64,000 nt of DNA, from assembly GCA_016987375.1 (NCBI GenBank), contig PJRA01000160.1, positions 2,277,179 through 2,341,178 of the forward strand, given 5' to 3'. The number at the start of each line of letters is the position of its first letter. Position 1 is the first letter of the stretch. The DNA is from Brachionus koreanus (taxonomy: Eukaryota > Rotifera > Eurotatoria > Ploima > Brachionidae). A model generated the notes under the pieces. It worked only from the letters and a program-made list of their open reading frames with translations, did not search any database and was not told where the DNA came from. Shown here piece after piece: positions 15,601-27,637 of this stretch. Both the position numbers and the translations under genes were made by a program.

Positions 15601-17727
15601 TTACTTTGCTTTAAATTAATGTTGTGCTTTTTTTGCTTTGTTTGCACCTTTAGTCTATCAAAATCAGTCTGCACTAAACACTTATAACCTTAACAACACA
15701 AGTCATTTAAATGTAAGCACTGGTGATTTGAGTTCTTTGACAACTCAAACATCAAATAAGCCTAGATCAAGAGCACCAGTTGTTATGTCTTTGCCACCAA
15801 TTAAATCGGAATCAATTGACATCGATCACACAAACGAGGATTACTATGCTCAGATAAGTTCACCATTGAATAAATCCGCAGAGACGCATAGAGCGCCGAT
15901 CTATGAAAACGTCCCACAAAATAACAGTTTTAATAATGGTATTTATTTTAACCCTAATTCTCTAACAAACGCTTTCGCTTCTCAATCGCATGATTACTCT
16001 AATTTAATTTCTTATGATTTTGTTTTAGCTAACCAAAATTTTATGTTTAACCATAGCCTTTTAACTAATCATTGCTTGTAATTTTTAATATTAGTTTTTT
16101 TTTGTAAATTTTTTGTATTATTAATTCTAATAAAATCTTGCTTTAATTTAATTTAATGGCTAATATAATTAAAATTTTAATCCTAGTCGAAGAAACATTT
16201 AGCCAGGATTCACTTGGTCAAATAACTGAAATCAAAAAGGTTGTCAGCTTTGATCAGACTGACATTGCTCCATATCGTCATAGAGAGGAGCCAGTTGCAC
16301 CTGTTTCTCCATTGTCAATCGGAAGTGTGTCCGACAAAGTTGGTCATTTAGACTCTACAAAAGGCGAGCGCCGGCCTCCAGTTTCTATAATCAAAAAATC
16401 CTCTCCTTACAATCCAAGAGAAGATACAAAGCTGTTACGACCTGTAAGTGCAATATCTGAAGAGAGCCGTAGCGAGCCGTCTACACCACGAAAATTGGAC
16501 AAAAAAGAGTCAATTGTTGCAGAAGTATTGAAACAATCTGCCATAAACAGCTCTCAGCTTAGTACCGATGACATGAGGCACACCTCTTATAACCAAGCAA
16601 TTCAAACTAAACAAATCGAAAGAGAAGCTGGTGTGCTAAAATCGTTGGTCGAAAATTTATCAAAACCAGCAGATAAATTAAATTCTTCAACTTTAAGTGA
16701 AACAAGCGAAAATTTGGAAATTGATAGTGTAAACTTAGCCAAACAAGCATCAAATACAAGTGATCAAAATGCTTACGGTATTCGCAATTTGCTTGCTTCT
16801 GAAGACAAGAGAGCTCAAACTTTACCAAGTATATATTAGAATTTTTCAAAAAAAAATTGTCTGCTTAAAATCTTAAATTTTTAAATACTTTTTCAATTAA
16901 CATTATTGATTTTTGCTATTATTCTTATCTATTATTTATTTGCAATCTTAAATTATAAACGAAGCATTTGGTTTTATTTCCGTAATAAAATTTCATTTAA
17001 ATTAACGTTTTGTGAAAAAATTAAAGTAAAATTTTTATTTTTTTTTTCTTTAGACTCTAGTAGATGCTTTTATGATTTTAAATTTTCTTATTTTTGAAGC
17101 TGTCTTCTTTAAGATTTGAGCTTAATTGAAAAGAAGGTAGCTCTTGTTTAGATTTTAGTTTAATATTTTCAAAGCATTTTTATCAATTTTTCTTTTTCAT
17201 TTTAGAAAATTTAAATTTTATGATTTTTTATTATAATAAATAATGAGAATTTTTTTTCATTTTGGAAACAGTTATTAAAATTTAATTAAGAATAATTTTT
17301 TAATAACTGTCAATAAAGGATAATTATTCTCAGTAAAAAATCTGATTTTAAGTTATTTAGCAGACAGAATATTATGATTTAAAATATTTTTTTCATACAA
17401 GCTCAAAATATTTTTAGAAATATTCTTATGCATTCATAATCACTAGTTAGCTAAATAGCTGTTTAATTGCTGCTTTTTTTTTATCTTCTTAGAATAAAAA
17501 TAGAAAAACTTTTAGATACTTTTAACTGTAAAAATTTAAATACAAAAATTTATTTTTTAAAAGGTAAAATGGACAGTCCAGTAGCAGGTACTAATCTCGA
17601 GGCCAAATCAAGTTTTAGCGGCGAGAAAGAAACAAAGCCCAAGAAAAACCTATTCGGAAGTATATTTAGAAAGAAGAAAGGAAAATATGAAGTGAAAGCC
17701 GAAGCCAAAACTAAAGATAAAAAATAA
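679..17727 (+). CDS. Beta-heavy spectrin (karst/SMA-1/SPTBN5 type), complete, 9 exons, 4314 aa
   Basis: Giant apical membrane-skeleton protein that crosslinks actin with alpha-spectrin. Exons: 679-708, 763-879, 933-1100, 1164-2432, 3695-13700, 15312-15575, 15654-15938, 16187-16828, 17564-17727 (12945 nt). Residues about 20-260 form the paired CH actin-binding domain (KKTFTKWCNSFL start; second CH from SAKEALLLWCQRKT). Spectrin repeats follow. Residues about 899-950 are an SH3 domain (VLYPFSS, EWWLVEK, GYAPANYV) inserted among the first repeats, the family hallmark that separates beta-heavy from conventional beta-spectrins. A charged helix precedes a PH domain (about 3838-3950) split by intron 5, then a roughly 360-aa low-complexity tail ending KAEAKTKDKK. 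Family members are about 3700-4100 aa, so length fits. The start rests on a 10-codon first exon, less certain than the rest. Exon 5 is a single 10,006-bp exon. Read-through at the exon 5, 7 or 8 donors meets early stops, so intron retention would shorten the C-terminus. Confidence 0.95.
2433..3694 (+). other. Spectrin intron 4 (1262 bp)
   Basis: This intron lies between a gtatgt donor and a tttctag acceptor. It is AT-rich and without coding potential. An (AGT)4 run at 3146-3157, next to a GC-richer patch (about 3157-3260), resembles the triplet-repeat motif at three other loci in the window. It may be a small retroelement remnant. Confidence 0.6.
13701..15311 (+). other. Spectrin intron 5 (1611 bp) splitting the PH domain
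   Basis: Donor gtaaat at 13701 and acceptor ttttaag ending at 15311 join phase-1 exons. The splice restores a continuous PH domain, since the first strand is encoded before 13700 and the rest after 15312. Bases about 14081-14560 hold internally repeated sequence, annotated separately. The rest is AT-rich with nothing recognised. Confidence 0.85.
14081..14560. repeat. Degenerate repetitive block inside spectrin intron 5
   Basis: Two roughly 40-bp direct copies lie at 14321-14361 and 14455-14495, both starting gtttaaatag and sharing gaggtgttttttat-like ends. A second pair, aggcgacaaaaacagg at 14081 and ggcgcgtcaaaaacag at 14501, brackets them. The block is more GC-rich than the surrounding intron. 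It looks like an old mobile-element or tandem-duplication remnant, but no family is recognisable. Confidence 0.45.
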
Positions 17728-20700
17728 ACTCAAACAATTAATTGATAGCCTTTATTTTTTATTTTATTCCATTTTAGTTAGTTTTCATTTTCAAAAAAAA
17801 ATACTAGCTTTGTTTTTTTTCTTTTTACAAAAGAATAATTATATTGATTGTAATTTTAATTTAAAAATATATTTTTTTAGTTTTAAAAATGTAATTATAA
17901 TCGTTTTTTCAATAAATTATTAAAAAATATTAGATGAATATTTGTTTCAATTTTTCTGTTAGTTAAAATAATCTTTTAAATAAAAATGTCATTTTTAAAA
18001 AAGTATTTGAAAAAATTTTCTGACATTCAAAAATCCAGATTTAAATTTTACCCTGTTTATTACAGTAAATGGCCTTTGTAAAAAATAATTTTAATGTCGA
18101 CTGTTTTTAGATTTACATTTTTACAAAAACAAGATTTTGATTTTATTTTATTTTGAAAAAAGCTTTTTTAAAGGTTATTTTCATAATTGAATTTTTCATA
18201 GCTTTACTTTTAAATAAAATTGTCAATAAGATTTAAAAAAAATTTTTTAGTTAAATTAATTTATACCTATTAATATATATGTATATATCAATTAATAATT
18301 ATTTTTATTTTCCTAAAATTTCCGTTTTTTAATAAAAAAATATTAAGTTGAAAATTCCCTTTCACATACAATAAAATTTTTCGTCTGAATGTTTTCATAT
18401 TCAGAAATTTTTAGAAATTCTTTTGAATAAGTCGAGTTTTGGAAATTGAAAATACTTAAATGTAGTTTATAATTTAATCAGCGATGCGATTAGAATATTA
18501 GATGGATGAAGTATTTCTTAATATTTTTAATAAAATTTTTGCTAAAAGAGAAAAAATTTTCATAAATCAGAATTAAAATTATTACATTCTACTCATGTAT
18601 TAAATCAAATTAGAAAATTAGATATTTCTGTTTAAAGGGAGTATGATAAATTTTGTCAATTTCTACTCTAGTATTTTATCTTGGAGTTGAATTTCAAAAT
18701 TCATTCGGTTTTGAAATTTTTTCGCATTAAGTGAATGAGTTGACTCAATAATTCAATTTTCTAATCAAATTGGGTTAGAATATTGCTAGCTACTATAGTT
18801 TGTTAGTTAGATATTTTGTTTTAGAAATTATTTTTATACGTTTCACTTTTCATTTTATATTGGTATTAAACAAAAAATATTTGAATCTTATCTTATGATT
18901 GATTGATACAACAAATAAAAAAAATATTTTTACTCGAACAATATGCTTATAATGATAAACAAGACCCCGATGGTAAATAGTTAACACTTTTTTTGATAAT
19001 TTAGATTGATTAAGCTTACGATTAAGATACTTGTTAAAAAAAATTCAAGGTCTAAAAACTAAATAAATATTCAGAAATATTAGATGTTTTCGTTTATTAT
19101 TTATTTAGTTTCTAAAAGCTTAATAAATAGAAGAGGCAAACAAATTTTATTAAAATATTTTTCAATAAAACCTTTTATTTTATTAAACTATATATATATC
19201 CTAGTCTAGCTTAGATTTTCAGCTCATTTAACACATTCAATTTTTTTTTCAAATTATCTCAACAATTTTTTCTATACATCTTGTTGAAAAAATAATGCAA
19301 AATTTAGAAAATAAATATCTAATTAAAATAATCCTCAAGTTGTGTTACCTTGTACAAAATTAATTTAAAAATTCAAATAAAGCCTAAATTTCTTTTAAGT
19401 ATGCGTATTTTGTTTATTTTTTTAGTTATATAGTTATTATAACCCTTAAGAAGAATTATTGCGTAATTTTTTTAATTATATTCTAACAAGATAAAAAAAA
19501 AACTATACAAATAAAATCTATCAGATATAATTAATATCAAGTCTGAGTTTTTATTTAAATTTAAATTCAAGGTCACTGAAGATACTTCAACCATGTTAGA
19601 ATGTATTTTTTTCTAAACTATTCATCGAGCTTCTTTTCTTTTTTTTCAACATAAACGAATTCACAATGCATATCAAAATAAATTAGGAATATTGAAAAAC
19701 GTGCTCATAAGCTGAAAATATTCAGCACTGAATTTTTCAAAAATTGAACTTGAAAAATCAAGTATTCATTAGCCAAAATTAAAAATACAAATATTTTAAA
19801 ATCTGGAGAATTTACATCTGTTTTCGAGATTTATATTTTTATCTATTAATGGAATATTTTTTGATTGTATTACGTCATCTAATAAATCAAATACGATATC
19901 AAGTTACTTAAGATATGCACTTGTCAAAGATTGAAAAATCACTTTTATATTTGTCCGCTTTTTGTTTCATTAGGTAATTAAATTTAAAAAAAAGATTGAA
20001 AGAAATTTTTCAATATTTAGCAAGTTTGTTTTTTCTATTGTTGATAAGGCTTTTTATTTAAATATTTAATTAGAAAAACTATCAGATAACTATTACTAGT
20101 ATTCAGAAGCACGTCAAAATTTTGCTTTACGAGAAAATTATTTACAAGCAAAGCAAGGACAAATTGAAAAAAAATTGTTTTAAAGCCTTAAAAGCAAACT
20201 ATTCATTAGATTACCTATTATTCTGAGGTTGATCTAAGCACATAATTAACCTTGAATAGATTGCTCTTTAATAAAAATCCTATTTGTTTTAGCTGGAAAA
20301 ATATAAAAAGCTATTTAAAGATGTAAATTTTGGTTAGAGCTTTTAGTTCCAAAATGAGAGTTGAATTTCTGAAAAATTGTTTTGGCGACATAAAAGAATC
20401 ACGTAATAAAAGCATAATTCAAATAATTTTGTGTTAGCTTTGTTATTTATTGTCAAATATTTATTTAAAAAAAATTTTGAAGGACCTAATAGGGTTTTTA
20501 AAAAGAAGCGTTAATAGCCTGGAGAAAAGCATTTAGTTATGCGAACTAGTTACGCAAGTTATTCATGATAACATGATTGTTGCTATATGCTCAGATAACT
20601 TCATCAGACTCTTTAAGTTATTAAAATTCCACTATTTGTTACATAAAAAATTTCAAATAGCTTTTCTAAAAATTCACATGAATAAGCAATTTAAACTTGA

Positions 20701-21014
20701 GTTTTCCAAATCTAAAACTTATGTTTCAATAATATTTATAATTTAGGCTTTAAAATATTCCTCACAAAATCATGTATATAAAGTTTTCTAGTCTTAAAAT
20801 TGCAACTATATTCTTGTTCAAAATTGATAATTTAGATAATTTATTTTTTTAGGCTTCTTCTTTTGAGAAAATAGCCTTGTCTCTAAACTCGAACAAGTCA
20901 GAATAAAATTTTTGATTGTTAATAATATGTCAAAAAGATTAAAAAAAAAAATTTCATTTTTTAAATTCCAATCTAATTTAGATTTTATGCATTTTAAACT
21001 AGACAATTAAATAA
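17728..21014. other. 3.3-kb AT-rich intergenic region
   Basis: This separates the spectrin stop from the transporter start. An AATAAA at about 17913, shortly after the spectrin stop, is a plausible polyadenylation signal. The remainder is AT-rich with many stops in all frames. I see no exon, RNA gene or clear repeat. Confidence 0.5.
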
Positions 21015-23259
21015 ATGAGTGAGCTTGGCCAAGAAATGAAAGAACAAATTCCTCTTACATCGAATAATGATGCTGAGGTGATTAAAGCACCCGTCAAAAC
21101 AATAAAAGCTGTTTTTAAAGAACAACTAAAAGAAAACATTCTTTTCTTGGCTACGATTGCTGCTGTTATTCTTGGCATCACAATTGGCTTTATCATAAGG
21201 CAATTTTTTACTTTTAATGACAATCAAATAGCTTACTTTGGATTTTTTGGTCAACTTTTTTTGAGAATGCTTAAATTTTTGATATTGCCATTGATTGCAA
21301 CAAGTTTAATTAGTGGCATTGCAGGTCTGGGCTCTAACTCTGCTGGAAAAATAGCAGCCCGGGCATTGACGTATTATTTTTCAACAACAATGACTGCAGT
21401 AGTTATGGGTATAATTTTAGTTGTTGTTATTCAGCCTGGTGCCGGCAAGTCATCTGATGTAAACCAAAATTATAAATTACCAATAGATACTAGCAAATAT
21501 GTGACCACTCACGATACTTTGCTCGATTTGGTTAGAAACCTATTTCCAGATAACATTATAGAGATGGCTTTTAGAGAATATGAAACCAGCTTTCAGCCAG
21601 AATATAAATATCATTTGCTTTACTCAAATGGAACTAATAGAACTCTTAAATTTTTGCCATCTGGCTTTACCAATTCAAGCGAATTGACTATAATTAAGGA
21701 GTTTGATTACTATAAAGCAGTTGGTGGAAGCCGTAGAAGTTTGAATGTTCTAGGCATAATTGTATTTTGTTTTGTTTTTGGTGGAGTGGTTGCATCGATG
21801 GGTAAAGAAGGTGAGATTTTGGTAAAAATTTTTGAAGCATTGAACAGTTGTAGTGTTAGAATGATTAAACTGGTCATGATGTAAATTATTTTATTACTAG
21901 GACTATTAATTAGAAAAATTAATTTTTTTAATTAGGATTTCTCCATTGGGTATTTTTTCATTAATTGTGGCAACTGTCATTGAAATGAGAGATCCGTCAC
22001 AAGTATTTGCCAGAATCTCAATGTACATGGTCACTGTTATACTCGGACTGGCAATTCATGGTTTTTTTTCGAATGAAAAAAAAATTTTTTTTTTTTTGCT
22101 AATATTTTTTAATAGCTTTTGTTATATTGCCTACACTGTATGTGGTTGTTACCAGAAAAAATGTTTTCAAATTTGCCAAAAATATGTTTGATGCTCTCTT
22201 TATTGCAGTTGCCACAGCTTCAAGGTAAATTGGTGCTTTCAAAAATCACCATAAAAAATTCAACTAAAAAAATTTAAGTCCTAGACGACAAAAAAGTATT
22301 TATTGACTCAAAAGGTTTAATTTCAAGCCGAATTTTTCAATTAAAATTTAAAATAGTTAACTTCTAGAATATTCTGTATCAAAAATTTCGGAACTTGATT
22401 ACTTGATAGATATTAACTGAGATTTTTTAACTTTCTAGATAAGTAGATTATCAAAGATTTCTTGTTTAATGTTTATATGATTGATTCTTTGAATGTAGAT
22501 AAATTAGTTATGTTAATTAACGCAAAAAAAGTTTTAAATATTGACTTATTTAATTTTTGATTAATTAAAAATATATTTTATCTTTATTTTTTGCAAAGTA
22601 CTGCCGCCTTGCCAACTACATTTGATTGTATTGAAGAGAAAAATAAAGTAAATCGGTTAATTTCAAGATTTGTTCTTCCAGTTGGAGCAACTAGTATTAT
22701 TAATTGAATTTAAAAAAATAAAAATATGCTAATAAAATTTTATAGTCAATATGGACGGAACTGCTTTGTATGAAGCAGTAGCCGTGATTTTTATTGCTCA
22801 ATTAAATGATCGAAAACTTGAATTCATCGATTTGGTTGTCACTAGGTATTATTTTTTAATTTTAATTTTGAACTAAATGATTTTTTTTTAAATTAAGTCT
22901 TACAGCAACATTGGCTGCTATTGGTGCTGCATCTGTACCATCTGCAGGATTAGTGACTATGCTTATCGTTCTAGGTGCGCTGAATCTACCGACCCATCAA
23001 ATATCTCTAATTTATACAGTTGATTGGTTTTTGTAAGTTTGGAAAAAAAGCTCAATTTTTTGCTAAAGTTTTATTTAGAGACCGTTTACGAACTACTGTA
23101 AATGTATGGGGTGATAGTGTAGGTGCAGGTATCGTCGATCATCTGAGTAGGAAAGAAATTGAAGCCATAGAAATAGAGAATAAAAAACATAATGAAAATA
23201 ATGAAGTTAATCAGAATCAAGAAATTATTTCTTTTGAAAATAAAACAAATCAAGTCTAG
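21015..23259 (+). CDS. Excitatory amino acid transporter (SLC1/EAAT), complete, 7 exons, 536 aa
   Basis: Plasma-membrane sodium-coupled glutamate/aspartate transporter. Exons: 21015-21880, 21936-22060, 22116-22224, 22599-22693, 22746-22845, 22898-23032, 23079-23259 (1611 nt). Visible family signatures in order: TM1-TM3 in exon 1; an extracellular loop with N-glycosylation sequons (NGT, NRT, NSS); the serine-rich HP1 hairpin [15 protein letters not shown]7 motif NMDGT with [15 protein letters not shown]2 [14 protein letters not shown]; and TM8 [19 protein letters not shown]. The arginine in the RLRTT segment (about residue 481) is the position that marks acidic amino-acid carriers; the neutral ASCT branch has another residue there. 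Exon 3 reads through [12 protein letters not shown], as in EAATs. The start gives a normal-length cytosolic N-terminus. All introns but one are 46-55 bp. Orthology to a particular vertebrate EAAT is not decided, although the HP1/HP2 wording resembles EAAT2. Confidence 0.95.
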
Positions 23260-24555
23260 GAAAGAACTTGTCTTATTTTCTGATATTTTATCTTCGGCAT
23301 TAAATTTGGTATTAAAAAAATTCTTAATCAAGATTTTTATTTCGCTTTTTTTTTTGTTTTATTGGCTTAGTTTACAGTTTCATAAATCATCTTAAAAAAT
23401 TTAATGTTTGTTTTTGTTATAATTATATTATTATTAATAAAATTTATAAAATAGTTTATGAAATATATTTTTTATTTATTTACGATTCTTAGATTAATAT
23501 AATATTCGTTTGACTTTAACTAATCTTCAAAATTTCTCAAGTAAAATAAAAGATAAAAGCTTTTATCTTTTATCAAAGAATACGTAAAATTCTTATTAAA
23601 AAATTTGACTGCATTGATTTCAAAAATTTTAAAAATTCATTTAAAAGAAATAATTATTGATTGTGCTCGTTTACTAGTAATATATCTATACATTTTATTG
23701 AAGCTGAGTATGGCCTTGGTTACTCAACTATTGACTAATTCTTTCCATTTTAAAACTGTTTAGGTCTCTTTTTTAAGTAGTGAATACTTAAAAAGGCATC
23801 AAAAATATGAAAATTTTGATTGTTAATGCTCAACTTCGTCAAAATGCTTTGAGCTTTGTTATCTCAAATGATATACTTTAACCATAATCGATCATCCTTC
23901 TTACTCACTTACTTAGCAGACTTAGCTACAAATGGTTTTTGACTATTCAATAACACAAATAAGTGTTTACCCGATCGTACTTATGAAAAACAATTGGCTC
24001 CCCATATTACAGAGAAACTTGATTCTATTTTTTAAAGACCTTGAATAAGTGGAACTTAAAAAGAAAAAGGTGAAATTTTGTAAAATAAATAGAGGCAAAA
24101 AACATCGATATTTTTTTGTTGCCTTTTTTCACATTATTAAAAAATTTTGAAAGTTGAGGCAACCATGAATAAAACACCATGGTGTATTTAAGGGAAACAA
24201 TATTTTATTTCTAGAAAAATTTCATTAAAAGGAATATTCAAAAAGTTTGATGTTTCGGGAAAAAAATTAAAAAATTTAAGTCTTTATTTTTCTGGTAATA
24301 TTATTGCAAAATTAAGTCATCTTATTTTTTGAATTAAATTAAGAAAAAAATATTTTAGAAAATTAAATTTAAAAATAAAGTATCCTGTGGCATTATTTAA
24401 TTTTGTAAATATCAAAATTTAAACTTTTTTTAAGTAAACTTTGTTTATTTTCTTAAATTTTGATAGAAAAAATTATTAAATAAATTAGAATAAATCTAGA
24501 AATCTCTAAATTTTGAATTTTTGTAATTTTGAATATTTAGCAATCAAATGATAAA
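23260..24555. other. Intergenic region between transporter and NEMP genes
   Basis: 1.3 kb, AT-rich, no coding exon seen. AATAAA at about 23436 is a plausible poly(A) signal for the transporter. A 28-bp perfect palindrome at 23546-23573 and a 12-bp palindrome (acaccatggtgt, about 24174) are the only structures noticed. Confidence 0.5.
23546..23573. repeat. 28-bp perfect palindrome downstream of the transporter
   Basis: Every base from 23546 to 23573 pairs with its mirror position. The centre reads gataaaagcttttatc. It lies about 290 bp past the stop codon and about 110 bp past the likely poly(A) signal. It could form a hairpin in RNA or a cruciform in DNA; no function is known. Confidence 0.8.
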
Positions 24556-26202
24556 ATGCCTCTAATTCGAAGCTTTATATGGACTTTTTTTACCATATAT
24601 TTTTGTTTAAGTTGATTTAAATATTAATTAATATGTTACTTTTATTAATTTAAAGTTAAATTTAGTCTCGAGAAATGCTGCTTCAAGTTTAAATATCGAA
24701 AATCTTGGAATGACTAGACGGCATTTTTCCGGTCACGTTTCACACAGTAAATTCATATCAGTTGAACCTCATAAAAAGTCTTTTTACAAAATATGGTCAA
24801 CCGCACAAGTAATAATGAACGATAAAAATTATAGTAAATAAAAAAAATTTATAAAAGCTCATAATTAAATCAGAAAGACCATGTAAAATTCATGAAGATA
24901 TCAATATGACAAGTGCTGAAAACAAATTCTCTATGTACACAGTCAATCAACTTTATTTTGTAAAGTTAAATAATCATTGAAATTTTTTCAAAATTAAGAT
25001 TGAGCACAATTTTGTCAAAAATTAAATCATTTCAAGAATTAAGTGATTATTCATGTCAATATGTTATCTATTTACCAATATTCAAAAAATATTCTTTAAA
25101 AATTGATATGGAAGGCTACCTTGAAGTCGATTATTTGTTTACTTGTAAACTTAATAGCAAAATATTTTTTTTCAAATAATAAGAATTTGTTTCAAGTAAT
25201 TGATATCAAATTAGTGACTTTTTGTTTGTTGGGTGTTCTCCTATTTTACACTTCAAATAAGCTTAGTCGGTAAATGAAAAAAATTTAAAAAAAAAATCAA
25301 ATTTAACAAATTAATTTTTATTTATCCAAGGAATGAAATATTTCAATATTTTTCTGGAATGTCACTGGGAATAGTTGGCTCCTTGATTGTTCTTTTGTTT
25401 CTAGTTATAAGATATATTCCAAAAGTAAACTCCTATAAGATTTTTAAAAACAAAAGTTTATTTTTTTATAAGAAAAAAGCTGCGGCAATGGCTTTTCTGA
25501 CAGGATCGTCATTTTTTGTGTATCTTGTTCGACGAATTTATTTTGATTTTAAAAATTTATCAGAATCAATTCAATTGTATATTTTGATTTATTTGTTTAC
25601 TGCTGGATTGGTATCGGCTGCTTATTGTTATTACAGAGGCCCGATAAAAAATGAACGCGGAATTAATCTGATCAATTTAATCATTAAATTTTTTTCCATT
25701 ATTTTAATATATTTGGGAGCTTCAAATAATCAATTTTCAATTTCGTTAATTATTTCATTTTTAATTGTAAATTTGTTTTATAAGTATAAAAATATTGGAA
25801 ATTTTTCGTTTTTCAGTCGAATAAAGTGAGAATAGTTTTCAATCACAAATAAAAAAAAAGTTATTTTCTCATTGACTTTATAGATACAAATATTTTCCAG
25901 AAAAGAGGAAGCTATTAACTCAAGAGGAATACATTAGACAAGGAGATGAGTATACTGTCAAAGCCTTGAATCAACTTAGAGATTATTGTCGAAGTCCAGA
26001 ATGCAATGCATGGAAAACAATCAGCAAAATAAGTCAACCTAGCAAGTAAAGATTGTTAAATTAATTGAGTTTAAATTCAAATTCATTTGTTTTTAGGTTT
26101 GCTAAATTTATTGGAGAAACTAGTTTACATCTAAGTGATGAAGAAATATATGAATATGAAAACTATTCAATAAGTAACGATTTGATTGACGAAGAAGATT
26201 AA
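24556..26202 (+). CDS. Nuclear envelope integral membrane protein (NEMP/TMEM194 family), 8 exons, 431 aa
   Basis: Inner-nuclear-membrane protein of the NEMP family. Exons: 24556-24610, 24666-24833, 24874-24964, 24999-25144, 25197-25269, 25331-25825, 25884-26045, 26097-26202 (1296 nt). Exon 1 encodes a signal peptide (MPLIRSFIWTFFTIYFCL). A lumenal region with FYKIWSTAQ follows. The membrane domain has the family wording LGVLLFYTSNKLSR-NEIFQYFSGMSLG, RYIPK and a TAGLVSAAYCYYRGP helix. The C-terminal nucleoplasmic part has KRKLLTQEEYIRQGDEYTV and SKFAKFIGETSLHLS, then a short acidic end (DLIDEED). Introns 2 and 3 would be only 40 and 34 bp. They are the least certain junctions, chosen because they keep the reading frame and the family lumenal sequence. 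Family assignment is firm; the exact lumenal sequence is tentative. Confidence 0.88.
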
Positions 26203-26346
26203 CTTTTTTTAATGATGTTTTGTTTTAAAAAAAAATTTAAAGTAAAAAAATTGTAAAAAATATAATTAAATAAAATTCACCACAAAAAAATAAAGACGAT
26301 CAATTCAACTATAGTTAAAAAATTTTTAAATTGTTTAATACTATTT

Positions 26347-26358
26347 AGTAGTAGTAGT
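26347..26358 (-). repeat. (ACT)4 run just past a LINE 3' end
   Basis: On the minus strand this triplet run lies about 40 bp after the last codon of the LINE fragment at 26394. That is where a simple-repeat tail of a non-LTR retrotransposon would be expected. Confidence 0.6.
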
Positions 26359-26946
26359 ATAAACTGCAGCTTAGATGATATCTAAGCATAGCTCTAAAGA
26401 GCTGTAGCAGTCGCTTCTTTTTGTTTCGCCAACCAACTATCAAGCTTAGCTTTGAAACTATTCATGCTCTTTGCATTTACTACATCTTTCGGCACTTTAT
26501 TCCATCCATTTACAGCTCTATTTGTAAAAAAGTTAAATCTTGGAAGACAGTTCTTTATTCTTTCACGGGTAAGACAATAGCTTTTTCTCCTCAACTCATA
26601 TCTTCTGTTACCAGGTTTTGTGTTAAGACTGTAGTTGATTCCTTTATTAAATTTAATTTGTTCGTAATTGTTTACCAATTTGTACATCTGGATTAGATCA
26701 CCTCTTAGTTCTCAAGTTAGTTAAATCAAGCCTTAACATGCGTTGTTGATAATCCAAATTACGAATTTCTGGAATCAACTTTGTTGCTCTACGTTGAACT
26801 CTTTCAAGTTCATTTATGTCCTTTTCTGTATAGAGACACCAAGCACTGACAGCATATTCTAGATGTGGTCTAACCATTGAGCAATACAATAATTTGATAG
26901 TCTCGCTACAAGGATACTTAAATGCTTTCCTAATTAAGCCCAACAT
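26347..26946 (-). mobile_element. 5'-truncated, frameshifted LINE (non-LTR retrotransposon) remnant
   Basis: Encodes only the C-terminal end of a LINE reverse-transcriptase ORF. The first part, from 26946, has LYCSMVRPHLEYAVSAW and ELERVQRRATKLIPE, typical of the region after the RT palm. A frame change near 26698 is followed by GDLIQMYKLVNN and FFTNRAVNGWNKVPKDVVNA, ending at 26394. No upstream RT is present, so the copy is 5'-truncated, as LINE insertions often are. The frame break makes it non-functional. It sits between the convergent NEMP and UNG genes. The other two LINE fragments (39.2-44.8 kb and 63.8-64.0 kb) share the NxWNK-(V/L)-VDVVEA-type ending and are all on the minus strand. 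Confidence 0.88.
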
Positions 26947-27637
26947 TTTAAAATTTATTTCAAAATTTTTAAAAACTATTTCATAAAATATATTATTTCA
27001 TTAGTTGTTATTTTACAAAAAATAATTTAGATAATATTTAGATCTAATGAGCTCAAGATAGAAAGAAACTAATGGAGATTTTTTTTCAAAAATTCAAACA
27101 AAAATAAAATTCAAAATTTGTTTTTTACAAACTTATTTGATTGATGTTTGTATAAAATCTAGATTACAGCTTTTGATTTTTAGTTTAAAGTTTCAACTTT
27201 AGATTTTGGAAATAAATTAGAAAGTAATTATCATTATGAAAATCAAAATCGTCCTTAATTTACCAGTTGAACTTCATAAAATTATTAGACTTTTGAAAGT
27301 ATCTTATTGCCAACAAAATACCAAAAAATTTTTTTTTTTAAACAATATCGTCTCTGCCTTTGAACAGAAAGAAATTCTTGCTCAAAAAATTAGCGAATTG
27401 TTTGTATTTGCAATTGGGTGATGATTCAAATGTTTACTTAAAAAAATTACTGAACACTTTAGTCAAACAATTTATTTTAACAATTATTTAAATTGATTTT
27501 AATGTAAAAATTAATTGAATATACAATTTATTTCGAATTGTTTAAATTGGTTAAAATATCGGATTTTATAAATTTTAGCGAAACCAATTCTTAACAAAAA
27601 ACCAAAAAAAAAACTGAATATAATATTTCAAATTTGT
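26947..27637. other. Intergenic, LINE remnant to UNG 3' end
   Basis: About 0.7 kb of AT-rich sequence. A 61-codon plus-strand open frame at 27236 has no recognisable protein features, and I do not call it. Confidence 0.45.

Noticed and set aside
15638..16839. Open frames running past the spectrin exon boundaries as separate small genes
   Set aside because: Their conserved parts splice in phase to the PH domain exon and to the basic C-terminal exon. The extra ends are intron read-through.
24809..24960. Alternative NEMP splice donors (gtaata at 24809, gtaaag at 24960)
   Set aside because: Both leave the next exon in a frame with an early stop. The chosen donors keep the frame, although their introns are very short.
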